Shown: positions 43,696-52,945 of the stretch, piece after piece
Layout: each line of letters starts with the position of its first letter
Numbering within the stretch: position 1 is the first letter of the stretch
The notes under the pieces: generated by a model
Told to the model about the DNA's origin: nothing
Seen by the model: the letters and a program-made list of their open reading frames with translations, nothing else
Database searches by the model: none
Source: Colwellia marinimaniae
GTDB lineage: Bacteria; Pseudomonadota; Gammaproteobacteria; Enterobacterales; Alteromonadaceae
Direction: 5' to 3'
NCBI RefSeq assembly: GCF_002207865.1
Contig: NZ_BDQM01000021.1
Coordinates: forward strand, 1-64,000
DNA: 64,000 nucleotides
Program-made: the position numbers and the translations under genes

Positions 43696-44289
43696 ATGCA
43701 AAAAAACATCCTCTATATTCATGGCTTTAATTCTTCGCCTTTGTCGCTAAAAGCCGAACAAACCCGTCATTACTTAGCCAAAAACTATCCAGAGGTCGGT
43801 TTTTTCTGTCCACAATTAGCGTCCACACCCGCTAAGGCTATTACTCAATTAGAGCAACTGATTGAACAGCACAATTATCACAGCCAATGGTATTTAATCG
43901 GCTCTTCGCTAGGTGGCTACTTTGCCAGTTATCTGGCAGAAAAATATCATTATTTAGCAGTGTTAGTGAATCCGGCGATAACACCCGATGAATTACTGCA
44001 TGACTATATCGGTGAACAAGTTAACCCCTACACCCAAGAAGTGTACCAGGTGACCGCAGAGCATATGCTGCAGCTAAAAGCATTAAAGCAAAGTGCGCCA
44101 ACAATTTCTGGTCAGCAAAAAAATAATTACCTAGTTATGGTACAAACGGGGGATGAAGTGTTAAATTACCAACAAGCTGTGGAAAAATATCAACATTGCC
44201 GATTAATAGTTCAAAGGGGGGGTGATCATAGTTTTATCAATTTTGATAAATGCTTAGCCACCATAACTGACTTCTTTCAACTTGATTAA
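43696..44289 (+). CDS. yqiA: YqiA-family esterase
   Basis: A small alpha/beta hydrolase. NILYIHGFNSSPLSLKAEQT gives the oxyanion region and LIGSSLGGYFASYLAEK the nucleophile elbow with Ser in GSSLGG. LVNPAITPDELLHDYIG, QTGDEVLNYQQAVEKY (acid) and GGDHSFINFD (His) complete the triad. At 197 residues from ATG 43696 it matches E. coli YqiA (193); the frame opens eight codons earlier. It precedes parE by 92 bases. The substrate in vivo is not known; E. coli YqiA acts on short acyl esters. Confidence 0.92.
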   Translation: MQKNILYIHGFNSSPLSLKAEQTRHYLAKNYPEVGFFCPQLASTPAKAITQLEQLIEQHNYHSQWYLIGSSLGGYFASYLAEKYHYLAVLVNPAITPDELLHDYIGEQVNPYTQEVYQVTAEHMLQLKALKQSAPTISGQQKNNYLVMVQTGDEVLNYQQAVEKYQHCRLIVQRGGDHSFINFDKCLATITDFFQLD

Positions 44290-44381
44290 CCACTAATAAA
44301 ATCAGCATTGCACTAGCTGCCGTCGCTAATGCAAATACTCGTAACACCAGACCTTTTAACCGCGATTAAATTGAGTTTCAC

Positions 44382-46268
44382 ATGACTGACCAATACAATT
44401 CCGATTCCATTGAAGTACTCAGTGGCCTAGAACCAGTTCGCCGCCGCCCGGGCATGTATACCGATACCACACGACCCAATCATTTAGGTCAAGAGGTTAT
44501 TGATAACTCAGTGGACGAAGCACTTGCGGGGCATGCACAAAATATTAGTGTTATTTTATACCAGGATCAGTCACTTGAAATAATTGATGATGGTCGCGGT
44601 ATGCCCATCGATATTCATCCGGAAGAAGGTGTCTCCGGGGTTGAACTTATCTTTTGTAAACTGCACGCGGGTGGTAAATTTTCTAATAAAAGCTATCAGT
44701 TTTCAGGGGGGTTACATGGTGTAGGTATTTCCGTAGTTAATGCCTTGTCAACTCGGGTTGATGTCAGTATTAGACGAGACGGTAAAGTCTATGAAATGGC
44801 CTTTGAAAATGGCGATAAAGTTGAAGAGCTGCACGAAACTGGCACGGTAGGAAAACGTAATACCGGCACCAGTGTTAAATTTTGGCCCGATGCTAGCTAT
44901 TTTGATACTGCTAAATTTTCGGTTCGTCACCTGACCCATTTACTTAAAGCTAAAGCGGTATTATGCCCAGGCTTAACCATTAAGTTTCATGACAAAATTG
45001 AAGATAAAAAATACCAATGGTGTTATGAATACGGCCTTACCGATTATCTACAAGATGCAATAAAAGACTATGTTTCCTTACCTGAACAGCCTTTTATTGG
45101 CAGTTTTACCTCTCAGCATGAAACGGCCGATTGGGCGGTTACTTGGTTAACAGAAGGTGGCGAAGGGGTCGGGGAAAGTTATGTTAACTTAATTCCAACT
45201 ATTGTTGGCGGTACTCATGTTAATGGCCTGCGCCAAGGGCTGCTTGACTCGATGCGTGAATTTTGTGAATTTCGTAATATTTTACCGCGTGGGGTAAAAT
45301 TAACCCCAGATGATATTTGGGATAAATGTAGTTATATCTTATCTATTAAGATACAAGATCCACAATTTGCCGGACAGACTAAAGAACGATTATCGTCCCG
45401 TAAATGTGCCGCCTTTGTTTCTGGTGTGGTAAAAGATGCTTTTAGTTTGTGGCTTAATGAGCACACCGATAAAGCGGAAACACTGGCAGAATTTTGTATC
45501 AGTAACGCGCAAAAACGCATGCGAGCCAGTAAAAAAGTAGTCAGAAAAAAAATCACCTCGGGTCCTGCTTTACCCGGTAAATTAACCGATTGCAGTAGTC
45601 AAGACCTAGCCAGAACTGAGCTGTTTTTAGTGGAAGGTGACTCTGCTGGCGGTAGTGCTAAACAAGCACGCGATCGTGAATTTCAAGCCATTATGCCGTT
45701 GCGAGGTAAAATATTAAACACCTGGGAAGTAGACTCAGCGCAAATATTAGCATCGGAAGAAGTGCATAATATCTCAATAGCTTTAGGGATTGATCCTGAC
45801 AGTGATGACTTATCAGAGCTACGTTATGGTAAAATTTGTATCTTAGCGGATGCCGATTCGGATGGACTGCATATTGCCACATTATTGTGTGCCTTATTTA
45901 CTCAACATTTTTACCCACTAGTACAACAAGGTCATATCTATGTTGCCATGCCACCTTTATATCGTATTGATATTGGTAAAGAAGTCTTTTACGCCTTAGA
46001 TGAAGCAGAAAAAGAAGGTATTCTCGATAGACTTGAAGCCGAGAAAAAACGCGGTAAAGTTAACGTGCAACGCTTTAAAGGCTTGGGTGAAATGAACCCC
46101 TTGCAGTTACGTGAAACCACTATGGATCCTAATACGCGTCGTTTAGTACAACTTACGGTAGATGATCACAGTAAGACCATGGAATTGATGGACATGTTGT
46201 TATCGAAAAAGCGCGCCGGTGACCGTAAAGCATGGTTACAAAGTAAAGGTGATATGGCGATTGTTTAA
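44382..46268 (+). CDS. parE: DNA topoisomerase IV subunit B
   Basis: ParE is the ATPase subunit that with ParC decatenates daughter chromosomes. The GHKL ATP site shows EVIDNSVDEALAGHA, IIDDGRGMPIDIHPE and GGLHGVGISVVNALS. The Toprim part shows LFLVEGDSAGGSAKQARDR and ILADADSDGLHIATLL with the metal carboxylates, plus QRFKGLGEMNPLQLRETTM. At 628 residues it matches E. coli ParE (630). It closes the nudF operon. The partner parC begins 8.4 kb downstream, beyond an accessory block. Confidence 0.97.
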   Translation: MTDQYNSDSIEVLSGLEPVRRRPGMYTDTTRPNHLGQEVIDNSVDEALAGHAQNISVILYQDQSLEIIDDGRGMPIDIHPEEGVSGVELIFCKLHAGGKFSNKSYQFSGGLHGVGISVVNALSTRVDVSIRRDGKVYEMAFENGDKVEELHETGTVGKRNTGTSVKFWPDASYFDTAKFSVRHLTHLLKAKAVLCPGLTIKFHDKIEDKKYQWCYEYGLTDYLQDAIKDYVSLPEQPFIGSFTSQHETADWAVTWLTEGGEGVGESYVNLIPTIVGGTHVNGLRQGLLDSMREFCEFRNILPRGVKLTPDDIWDKCSYILSIKIQDPQFAGQTKERLSSRKCAAFVSGVVKDAFSLWLNEHTDKAETLAEFCISNAQKRMRASKKVVRKKITSGPALPGKLTDCSSQDLARTELFLVEGDSAGGSAKQARDREFQAIMPLRGKILNTWEVDSAQILASEEVHNISIALGIDPDSDDLSELRYGKICILADADSDGLHIATLLCALFTQHFYPLVQQGHIYVAMPPLYRIDIGKEVFYALDEAEKEGILDRLEAEKKRGKVNVQRFKGLGEMNPLQLRETTMDPNTRRLVQLTVDDHSKTMELMDMLLSKKRAGDRKAWLQSKGDMAIV

Positions 46269-46338
46269 AACTTAGCTTTAAAACTTAGCTTTATTACTTA
46301 ACAAACAAACTTAACAAAAGAAACGAGAGGGAAATCAA

Positions 46339-46761
46339 ATGAGTACTGAGTCTATGCCCGGATATTTGGCGGGAGCCAATAGTGATCCTTTAATGATCGT
46401 CATGACTATTATCCTCGTGGTAGGCGTCTTGCTTGCGGGTGTTTTATATTTCAAGTTACACGCCGTGCCTGAACATCTTGCCCACGGAAAAAATCATAGT
46501 CAAATACAGCTTATCACCGTATTAACTATTTTAGCTTTATTCACCCATAACAATATCTTTTGGGTGGCAGCCTTAGTATTAGCCGTGGTGGAGGTACCTG
46601 ATTTTTTAGCGCCACTGAAATCTATGGCCAAGTCGTTAGAGATAATTGCTAAAGCTAAAGATGGCACAGCACCACAAGCCCCTGAGCAACAAGCACCAGA
46701 GCAGAAAAACTCAGTAGAGCAAGTACCCGGACAGCAAGTGATTAATAAGGAGAATAACTAA
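46339..46761 (+). CDS. Small inner-membrane protein, DUF3302-like partner of an HlyD protein
   Basis: The 140-residue protein has two membrane helices (MIVMTIILVVGVLLAGVLYF and VLTILALFTHNNIFWVAALVL) separated by LHAVPEHLAHGKNHSQIQ. This spacing and the LA..KNH..I pattern recall DUF3302 proteins such as E. coli YibI, which also precede an HlyD-like gene (YibH). The C-terminal tail is a Pro/Glu/Gln-rich repeat (APEQQAPEQKNS). GAGAGG precedes the ATG, and the next gene starts one base after its stop, so the two are tightly coupled. Family assignment is tentative and function unknown. Confidence 0.65.
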   Translation: MSTESMPGYLAGANSDPLMIVMTIILVVGVLLAGVLYFKLHAVPEHLAHGKNHSQIQLITVLTILALFTHNNIFWVAALVLAVVEVPDFLAPLKSMAKSLEIIAKAKDGTAPQAPEQQAPEQKNSVEQVPGQQVINKENN

Positions 46762-46762
46762 C

Positions 46763-48001
46763 ATGTTTGAAGTTTTTTTATGTTCACTTATCACCATTTT
46801 ACCGGATTATTTATTTAGAAAATATCGCCAAGGCAAGACCTGGGGCAAAGAAATAACCTTTTTTACCATGTGGTATGAGCTGCGCTGGGGCATATCTGCC
46901 TGTGTTATTTTAACTATATCACTGGTTACGTTAATCTTTTATTACCACCCCTCTACTTCTAATGCTACGCCCATGTTTCGCACCGTCTCGATAATGCCAG
47001 AGAGAGGTGGCCGAGTGCAGTATGTTTTTGTTGAGAATCATCAAAAAGTGAAAGCGGGAACTGCGCTGTTTAGCATGTATGATGAATCGCAAGTAGCCGC
47101 TATTGACAAAGCGGATGCAAAAGTAAAACAAGTGGAAGCAGAGTTTTCTACCGCTAATGCTCAATTGGTTATAGCTATGAGTAATGTCGAACAAGCTAAT
47201 AGTTCTTATATGCGGGCAAAAAATGAATATGATCGCAAGAAGAAGTTATCGCTCAAAGGGATAAATATTATCAGTGCCAGTGAAGTGCAGAAAATGGCTG
47301 ATACCGTAGCCATCAATAAAGCGGGGTTATCTGCTGCGAAAGCTAATCAAGCATCAGCACAAGCGGTCATTGATATCGTCTTACCGGCTAAAAGAGCCAG
47401 TGCTCTGAAAGAGTTAGATTCGTTCATTGTTGATAAGGCTAAACGCACAGTTTATGCCCATATTGATGGCGAATTGCAACAATTTGCTTTGCAACCGGGC
47501 GACTTTGTTAATCCTATGATTCGCGCTGCGGGGATCTTGGTACCAACTTCTGGTGCAGCTTCCGGAAAAGAAGCGGTACAAGCGGGCTTTAATCAATTAT
47601 CGGCGAATGTCATTAAGGTGGGTACTTTTGCAGAAATCACCTGCCTGTCTAAGCCTTTCATCATTATCCCGATGAAGGTAGCAAGCGTGCAGAGTGTTAT
47701 TGCTACCGGGCAAATCAGAGCCGTTGAGACCTTATTGGATATACAAGAAAGAGCAAGACCTGGCACACTGACGGTAAAACTTGTGCCTTTATATGAAGGT
47801 GGACTCGATGGGGTTATCCCGGGCACAAAATGTATTGCTAATGTTTATAGCTATCATCATGAATTAATTAACAGTGGCACACTGAGCACAATCGAGTCAG
47901 TCTATTTTCACATGGTTGATGCGGTCGGGGTTGTTCATGCCATGATATTACGAATACAAGCCTTGTTGCTGCCGGTTAAGGGCCTAGTCTTTTCAGGTTA
48001 A
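46763..48001 (+). CDS. HlyD/membrane-fusion-family protein (YibH-like)
   Basis: A membrane-fusion adaptor with one N-terminal membrane helix (ISACVILTISLVTLIFYY, about residues 46-63). A biotinyl-lipoyl-like half follows (VSIMPERGGRVQYVFVENHQKVKAG), then a coiled-coil hairpin (DKADAKVKQVEAEFSTANAQL) and a beta-barrel half. Such proteins normally bridge an inner-membrane pump to TolC, but no transporter is adjacent; the only partner is the small membrane protein upstream, as in the yibI-yibH arrangement. AAGGAG precedes the ATG. The exported substrate is unknown. Confidence 0.85.
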   Translation: MFEVFLCSLITILPDYLFRKYRQGKTWGKEITFFTMWYELRWGISACVILTISLVTLIFYYHPSTSNATPMFRTVSIMPERGGRVQYVFVENHQKVKAGTALFSMYDESQVAAIDKADAKVKQVEAEFSTANAQLVIAMSNVEQANSSYMRAKNEYDRKKKLSLKGINIISASEVQKMADTVAINKAGLSAAKANQASAQAVIDIVLPAKRASALKELDSFIVDKAKRTVYAHIDGELQQFALQPGDFVNPMIRAAGILVPTSGAASGKEAVQAGFNQLSANVIKVGTFAEITCLSKPFIIIPMKVASVQSVIATGQIRAVETLLDIQERARPGTLTVKLVPLYEGGLDGVIPGTKCIANVYSYHHELINSGTLSTIESVYFHMVDAVGVVHAMILRIQALLLPVKGLVFSG

Positions 48002-48072
48002 CAGTTAACCTACCTTAGCCTGAGTGGCTTATAAGGTTGGCATCCCAGAGTCTCTAGCAGCAATGTCGCAAT

Positions 48073-48101
48073 AAAAAGCCCTCTTTTATGAGGGCTTTTT
48101 T
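48073..48101 (+). terminator. Intrinsic terminator after the HlyD-like gene
   Basis: An 11-bp stem, AAAAAGCCCTC with GAGGGCTTTTT around a six-base loop, 71 bases after the HlyD-like stop and ahead of the arsR promoter. Confidence 0.9.
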
Positions 48102-48180
48102 ATGACTTTAGTATGGACATTGTTATAGAGCAAGCACGCTAAAATGAGCGCACATAATTAAGTATTTAAATTAAGTTGCT

Positions 48181-48204
48181 ATACATATGAAAAAACATAT
48201 GTAT
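48181..48204. promoter_or_regulatory. Probable ArsR operator
   Basis: ATACATATG and its exact complement CATATGTAT flank six A residues, a perfect palindrome 12 bases before the first possible arsR start. ArsR-type repressors typically autoregulate from such AT-rich inverted repeats overlapping their promoter. Confidence 0.7.
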
Positions 48205-48215
48205 TATCTAGGGCA

Positions 48216-48635
48216 ATGAACTGCCCAGAGCAAGTTCGAGTTAACGAGACCGAAATAATGATCACTACTACAAAACGAGTTACAGAAAGTGACTGCTTAT
48301 TATTTTTTAAAGCAATGGCCGATGATACGCGCTTGAAGATCATATTATTGTTGAGGTATGAAAGCGAATTGTGTGTTTGTGAGCTAACTCATGCGTTGCA
48401 ATTATCCCAGCCAAAAATATCTCGCCATATAGCCTTATTAAAGCAACAGCAGTTACTCAGCGAACGAAAGTCAGGTCGTTGGGTCTATTATTCTCTGGCC
48501 AAGTCTCTTTCGCAATGGAAGCAAGCAGTGATTCAAAATTGTTTTGAGGAAAACTTGCCGGTGATCGATGAATGTCTGCAAAATTTAGCCGTGATGGGCG
48601 AACGACCGGACCGTGTGCAACAGTGTTGTAATTAA
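48216..48635 (+). CDS. arsR: ArsR-family arsenic-responsive repressor
   Basis: A winged-helix SmtB/ArsR repressor. It contains FFKAMADDTRLKIILLL, the metalloid-sensing ELCVCEL at about residues 51-57 with the CVC pair of As(III)-binding cysteines, the recognition helix QLSQPKISRHIALLKQ, and the wing SGRWVYYSLA. A further CC pair ends the chain (QQCCN). Normally As(III) binding releases it from DNA. A perfect palindrome at 48181-48204 is its likely operator. ATG 48258 would give a more usual N-terminus; 48216 is the outer start. It heads an arsR-gap-arsJ operon. Confidence 0.93.
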   Translation: MNCPEQVRVNETEIMITTTKRVTESDCLLFFKAMADDTRLKIILLLRYESELCVCELTHALQLSQPKISRHIALLKQQQLLSERKSGRWVYYSLAKSLSQWKQAVIQNCFEENLPVIDECLQNLAVMGERPDRVQQCCN

Positions 48636-48668
48636 ATCAGCTAGTTTAGTGAATAATAGGAAAAACAA

Positions 48669-49721
48669 ATGACAATAAAAGTAGGTATCAACGGCTTTGG
48701 CCGTATGGGCAGATTAATTTTACGCGCCGCATGGCATTGGCCAGAAATAGAATTTATCCAAATTAACGATCCAGCTGGTGATGCACCAACCCTGGCTCAT
48801 TTACTTAATTTTGACTCTATTCATGGCCGTTGGCAATATGAAGCGACAGCAACCGCTAAGCTAATGTACATTGAAGGAAAAACCCTGCACGTTAGCCAAA
48901 ATGAGGGTCTCGCTGAAACCGACTGGTCAGGGTGTGATATTGTTATTGAAGCTTCAGGTGTGATGCGCGATAAAGCTAAGTTACAAGCCTACTTTCTTCA
49001 AGGAGTAAAAAAAGTATTGCTTACTGCGCCAATGAAGATAGCGCAAGATAGCTCAGGTAATATTTTAGATAAGGATATAGTAAATATTGTTATGGGCGTT
49101 AATCAGCAACTTTATCAAGGTGAGCAGCATAGTATTGTTACTGCCGCCTCATGTACCACCAATTGTTTAGCGCCAGTAATTAAAGTATTGCAAGATAACA
49201 TTGGTATTAAACATGGCAGCATGACTACCATTCATAATATTACCAATACCCAAACTATTTTAGATGCCCCTCACAAAGATTTACGCCGTGCAAGAGCCTG
49301 TGGCCAGTCGCTTATTCCTACCACAACTGGCTCGGCAAAAGCCATCACTGATATTTTCCCTGAGCTAAAAGGCAAGTTAAATGGTCATGCGGTGCGAGTG
49401 CCACTGGCAAATGCCTCATTAACGGATTGTGTTTTTGAAATGCAGCGCGATGTGACTGTTGAGGAAGTAAATCAGTTAATGGCGGATGCTGCTGCAGGAG
49501 AGCTTAAAGGTATTTTAGGTTATGAGGAAAGGCCATTAGTGTCGGTGGACTATAAAACCGATACTAGATCCTGTGTCGTTGATGCTTTATCAACCATGGT
49601 GATAAATGGTACTCAGCTGAAGATGTATTTATGGTATGACAATGAATGGGGCTATGCTAATCGCAGTGCCGAGCTAATGAAAATTATTGCCCTCAGTTTA
49701 ACTGATATTAACGAATCATAG
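48669..49721 (+). CDS. gap: Glyceraldehyde-3-phosphate dehydrogenase of the arsenate operon
   Basis: GAPDH in ars operons uses arsenate in place of phosphate to make unstable 1-arseno-3-phosphoglycerate, which the adjacent ArsJ exports. The Rossmann start is [19 protein letters not shown]; the catalytic Cys is about residue 162 in [23 protein letters not shown]-type residues appear as [25 protein letters not shown] in parts; the end has [12 protein letters not shown]. At 350 residues it is slightly longer than housekeeping GAPDH. AGGAAAAA precedes the ATG. The arsenate role is inferred from its place between arsR and arsJ. Confidence 0.93.
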   Translation: MTIKVGINGFGRMGRLILRAAWHWPEIEFIQINDPAGDAPTLAHLLNFDSIHGRWQYEATATAKLMYIEGKTLHVSQNEGLAETDWSGCDIVIEASGVMRDKAKLQAYFLQGVKKVLLTAPMKIAQDSSGNILDKDIVNIVMGVNQQLYQGEQHSIVTAASCTTNCLAPVIKVLQDNIGIKHGSMTTIHNITNTQTILDAPHKDLRRARACGQSLIPTTTGSAKAITDIFPELKGKLNGHAVRVPLANASLTDCVFEMQRDVTVEEVNQLMADAAAGELKGILGYEERPLVSVDYKTDTRSCVVDALSTMVINGTQLKMYLWYDNEWGYANRSAELMKIIALSLTDINES

Positions 49722-49722
49722 T

Positions 49723-50943
49723 TTGCAGTCATTGAACTCCTTGCCTAACCCGGTAAAACAATACCTAGTTATCACGGCTAATTATTGGGCTTTCACCTTA
49801 ACCGATGGCGCGTTGCGCATGTTGGTGTTGTTGTATTTCTATCAGTTAGGTTATAGCCCATTAGCCTTAGCTAGCGTATTTATACTTTATGAAGTTTTTG
49901 GTGTTATCACTAACCTTATTGGTGGCTGGCTTGGTGCACGCATAGGGTTAAATAAAACCATGTTCATTGGTCTGCTGATACAGATACTCGCTTTAGCACT
50001 GTTAACAGTGCCAAGTGAGTATTTAAGTATTACCTATGTCATGTTTGCTCAAGCGTTGTCGGGCATTGCTAAAGATCTTAACAAAATGAGTGCTAAGTCG
50101 AGTATTAAATTACTGGTAGCCAACTTGGATAGTGCGCAAGGACAAAGTAAACTCTTTCAATGGGTGGCTTTACTGACGGGGTCAAAAAACACCTTAAAAG
50201 GTGTCGGTTTTTTTCTCGGCGGATTATTGCTTACTCTTTTTGGCTTTCAAAACGCCTTGTTATTGATGGCTAGTGCCTTAGCCCTTGTTGCCTTAAGCAC
50301 TTATCCTATGCTGCGTGGCAATATCGGTAAAACGCGTTATAAAGCAAAATTTAGCCAGTTATTTTCAAAAAATGCACCCTTAAATTATTTATCTGCAGCA
50401 CGATTATGCCTGTTTGCCGGTCGTGATGTCTGGTTTGTCATTGCCCTACCTGTTTATTTGGCCAGTCAATTACAATGGCAACACCAAAACGTAGGCACTT
50501 TTCTTGCCTGTTGGATTATTTTTTATGGCATCATTCAAGCTAATGCGCCAAAGCTGCTCGATATTTTAACTGCCAAGGCAGCACAGAATCGCTGTCAACA
50601 AGCAGGTTTTTGGTCAGTATTACTGGCACTGGTTACCTTGCTTTTATCTATTGCTATTTACCTTTTTCCGCAAAGTAATGCCGTGTTAATCGTAGGTCTA
50701 TTTATATTTTCTGCTGTTTTTGCTATGAACTCATCACTGCATAGCTATCTTATTGTCGCCCTTGCCAGGGATGAAGGTGTCTCTATGGATGTTGGCTTCT
50801 ATTATATGGCTAATGCCATGGGCAGACTGTTAGGTACAGTTCTCTCTGGTGTTATTTATCAGCAATTTGGCCTGTCAGCCTGTATGTTTTTTGCTTTTAT
50901 ATTTATTTTATTGGCCAGTTGTTTTGTTCGAAAAGTAGCATAA
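49723..50943 (+). CDS. arsJ: ArsJ organoarsenical efflux permease (major facilitator superfamily)
   Basis: ArsJ expels 1-arseno-3-phosphoglycerate, completing a two-step arsenate resistance route. The sequence starts near NYWAFTLTDGALRMLVLLYFY and contains FGVITNLIGGWLGARIGLNKT, ALSGIAKDLNKMSAKSSIKLL and LLTGSKNTLKGVGFFLGG, all strong ArsJ landmarks. About twelve membrane helices are visible. The start must be TTG 49723, one base after the gap stop, as no ATG precedes the conserved helix; it is therefore probably translated by coupling. No arsB, arsC or acr3 gene is nearby. Confidence 0.92.
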   Translation: MQSLNSLPNPVKQYLVITANYWAFTLTDGALRMLVLLYFYQLGYSPLALASVFILYEVFGVITNLIGGWLGARIGLNKTMFIGLLIQILALALLTVPSEYLSITYVMFAQALSGIAKDLNKMSAKSSIKLLVANLDSAQGQSKLFQWVALLTGSKNTLKGVGFFLGGLLLTLFGFQNALLLMASALALVALSTYPMLRGNIGKTRYKAKFSQLFSKNAPLNYLSAARLCLFAGRDVWFVIALPVYLASQLQWQHQNVGTFLACWIIFYGIIQANAPKLLDILTAKAAQNRCQQAGFWSVLLALVTLLLSIAIYLFPQSNAVLIVGLFIFSAVFAMNSSLHSYLIVALARDEGVSMDVGFYYMANAMGRLLGTVLSGVIYQQFGLSACMFFAFIFILLASCFVRKVA

Positions 50944-51034
50944 ATAGTTAAAAATTACGGTTTAACTCTAGGGCTAAATCGTTTTATACTGCCTTAACCG
51001 CTCTAATCGTTTTGCTGCCTTAAGGAACTACAGT

Positions 51035-52945
51035 TTGTTGTATTTTGCTAAAAAATCTGCTCAGGTAATAGCAATTGTTATCAGTATTGCCTGCCTGTTA
51101 TTGCCTATGGCCAGCACTGGCCAAGAAACAGTGAATATTAAGCAGTTTAATCAAGTCATCGAGCAAGTTGAACAGCTGAAAAAAACCGACTTAGTGCGCT
51201 CTCTTAAACAACTAACGGTTTATGAAAAGGTGCTGACAGCGCTCACTATAGAGCAAAATTTAATATATTTTAAGCTGCTTGCTGAGATACAAATAGAACA
51301 AAACAAATATAGTAGCGCAAAAAAAACGGCCAATCAGGGGCTAACCATAGCGAAAAGGCTGTCGAGTCCTAGCATATTGATCAGTGAACTGTTGTATTTA
51401 AAAGGCTTTGCTTTTGAAAGTTTAGGTTATATTGCTCAAGCGAGGAAAGAATATAAAAAAGGCTTAGAAGTTGCTGAATCTTTACATAACAAAGTGCAAG
51501 TCGCTTTAGGCCTTATTAATTTAGGGGCGATTGCTTATCTCACCGATGATTTTAAACGCTCTTTAGTCTTGCTTAATGACGCCTATAATATTGCTGGACA
51601 AACCGATGATGAAGAGCTTAAAGGGACGGTAAACAGTGAACTTGGTATTGTGTATTCGTATTTACTGCAAGATGAGCAGTCAATGGTTTATTATCAGCAG
51701 TCGTATTTACATTTTAAAAAAGCCGGTATGATATTATCGGCCCATACTAGCTTGTATAATATTGCTATTAATCATATTCGGAACAACGACTACCAACAAG
51801 CAATCACGGTTTTTAACACCATCATTGCTGAGTCAAATAAAGACAGCCCGAGTGATAGCATGTATAGCGTTTATTCTGGCATGGCCTGGGCATATCAACA
51901 GAAAGTAGACAGCAACCCTGAGGCCGCTTATCGATATTTACTGATGGCAAAGCAGTATTTGCAAGCAACGGAGAAGCTCGATTATCAATTACAATTTTAT
52001 TATGATCAAGCCTACATGTTATACAAGTTGGACCGTTTTGATGACGCGCTTGTTAGCCTGAGCCAAGTAGAAAAAACATTAGCCAATAATCAGGGTTTAT
52101 CTTTGATTAAAAAAGAAAATTATGTCTACTTAATTGAGTTGAAAGCCGGTATTTATTACAAGTTAGCGCAATTTCAACACGCTTTTCAAACCCTATCACA
52201 AGTGATCATTTTAACCGATAAATTGTATGAAAATGAAGATAATCGCTCTATTGCCCAAGTACGTTTAAAGCTTGAAGGCGAACAGGCGGATAAACGAAAT
52301 AAAATATTACACCATAAAAAAGACCTTTATAATGAAAATTTACGAGCCGCTACGTTAGCCAATGAAGAGCAGCGCTTTTACCTCATCATCAGTGCCTTAG
52401 TTGCTTTAGCCTTTGCTTGGGTACTGGTTAAATTGCTGCAAAGTCAGCATAAACTTAAAGTGGCTGCCAATGTTGACACTCTTACGGGAGTCGCTAATAG
52501 ACGCAGTTTAATGAAGCAAGCGCAACAGGCCTTTAACTTTACTCAAGTAAAGCAGGACAATTTAACAATTTTACTGATAGATATCGATCATTTCAAAGAC
52601 ATTAATGATTGCTTAGGTCATAGCACAGGCGATAAAGTCTTGGCGAAAGTAGCCTATATTGGCACGAATATGATGCGAAAAAGTGATTTGTTTGGACGCT
52701 TTGGTAGTGAGGTGTTTATGGTCTGTTTACCGAAGACCAGGTTGAAATCGGCATTAGAGATAAGTGAGCGAATTCGCTCAGCTGTCAGTCAACATTCTTG
52801 GCCGTTTAACAAGCTGGAAAAAGTCAGCGTTAGTATTGGTGTCGCTACTTTAGCCGATGATAAAGATTTAATTAGCTTGATAAAAAGAGCCGATGAACAA
52901 CTTTATCAAGCCAAAGCGTCAGGAAGAAATAAGGTTTGTGGCTAA
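51035..52945 (+). CDS. TPR-GGDEF membrane protein with degenerate active site (GSEVF)
   Basis: A signal or anchor segment (VIAIVISIACLLLPMASTG) is followed by tetratricopeptide-like repeats over about residues 50-400 (LLYLKGFAFESLGYIAQARKEYKKG). A membrane helix (LIISALVALAFAWVLVKLL, near 450) and a GGDEF domain (about 480-636) follow. LTGVANRRSLMKQA and LLIDIDHFKDINDCLGHSTGD are normal, but the signature that should read GG(D/E)EF is GSEVF, so cyclase activity is doubtful. The inhibitory RxxD site is kept (RKSD). AAGGAAC precedes a TTG start (51035 or 51038). The next cyclase gene overlaps its stop codon. Confidence 0.85.
   Translation: MLYFAKKSAQVIAIVISIACLLLPMASTGQETVNIKQFNQVIEQVEQLKKTDLVRSLKQLTVYEKVLTALTIEQNLIYFKLLAEIQIEQNKYSSAKKTANQGLTIAKRLSSPSILISELLYLKGFAFESLGYIAQARKEYKKGLEVAESLHNKVQVALGLINLGAIAYLTDDFKRSLVLLNDAYNIAGQTDDEELKGTVNSELGIVYSYLLQDEQSMVYYQQSYLHFKKAGMILSAHTSLYNIAINHIRNNDYQQAITVFNTIIAESNKDSPSDSMYSVYSGMAWAYQQKVDSNPEAAYRYLLMAKQYLQATEKLDYQLQFYYDQAYMLYKLDRFDDALVSLSQVEKTLANNQGLSLIKKENYVYLIELKAGIYYKLAQFQHAFQTLSQVIILTDKLYENEDNRSIAQVRLKLEGEQADKRNKILHHKKDLYNENLRAATLANEEQRFYLIISALVALAFAWVLVKLLQSQHKLKVAANVDTLTGVANRRSLMKQAQQAFNFTQVKQDNLTILLIDIDHFKDINDCLGHSTGDKVLAKVAYIGTNMMRKSDLFGRFGSEVFMVCLPKTRLKSALEISERIRSAVSQHSWPFNKLEKVSVSIGVATLADDKDLISLIKRADEQLYQAKASGRNKVCG

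Noticed and set aside
48669-49721. Housekeeping glycolytic GAPDH
   Set aside because: It sits between arsR and arsJ with tight spacing, the arrangement of the arsenate-detoxifying GAPDH; a housekeeping role cannot be excluded but is less likely.
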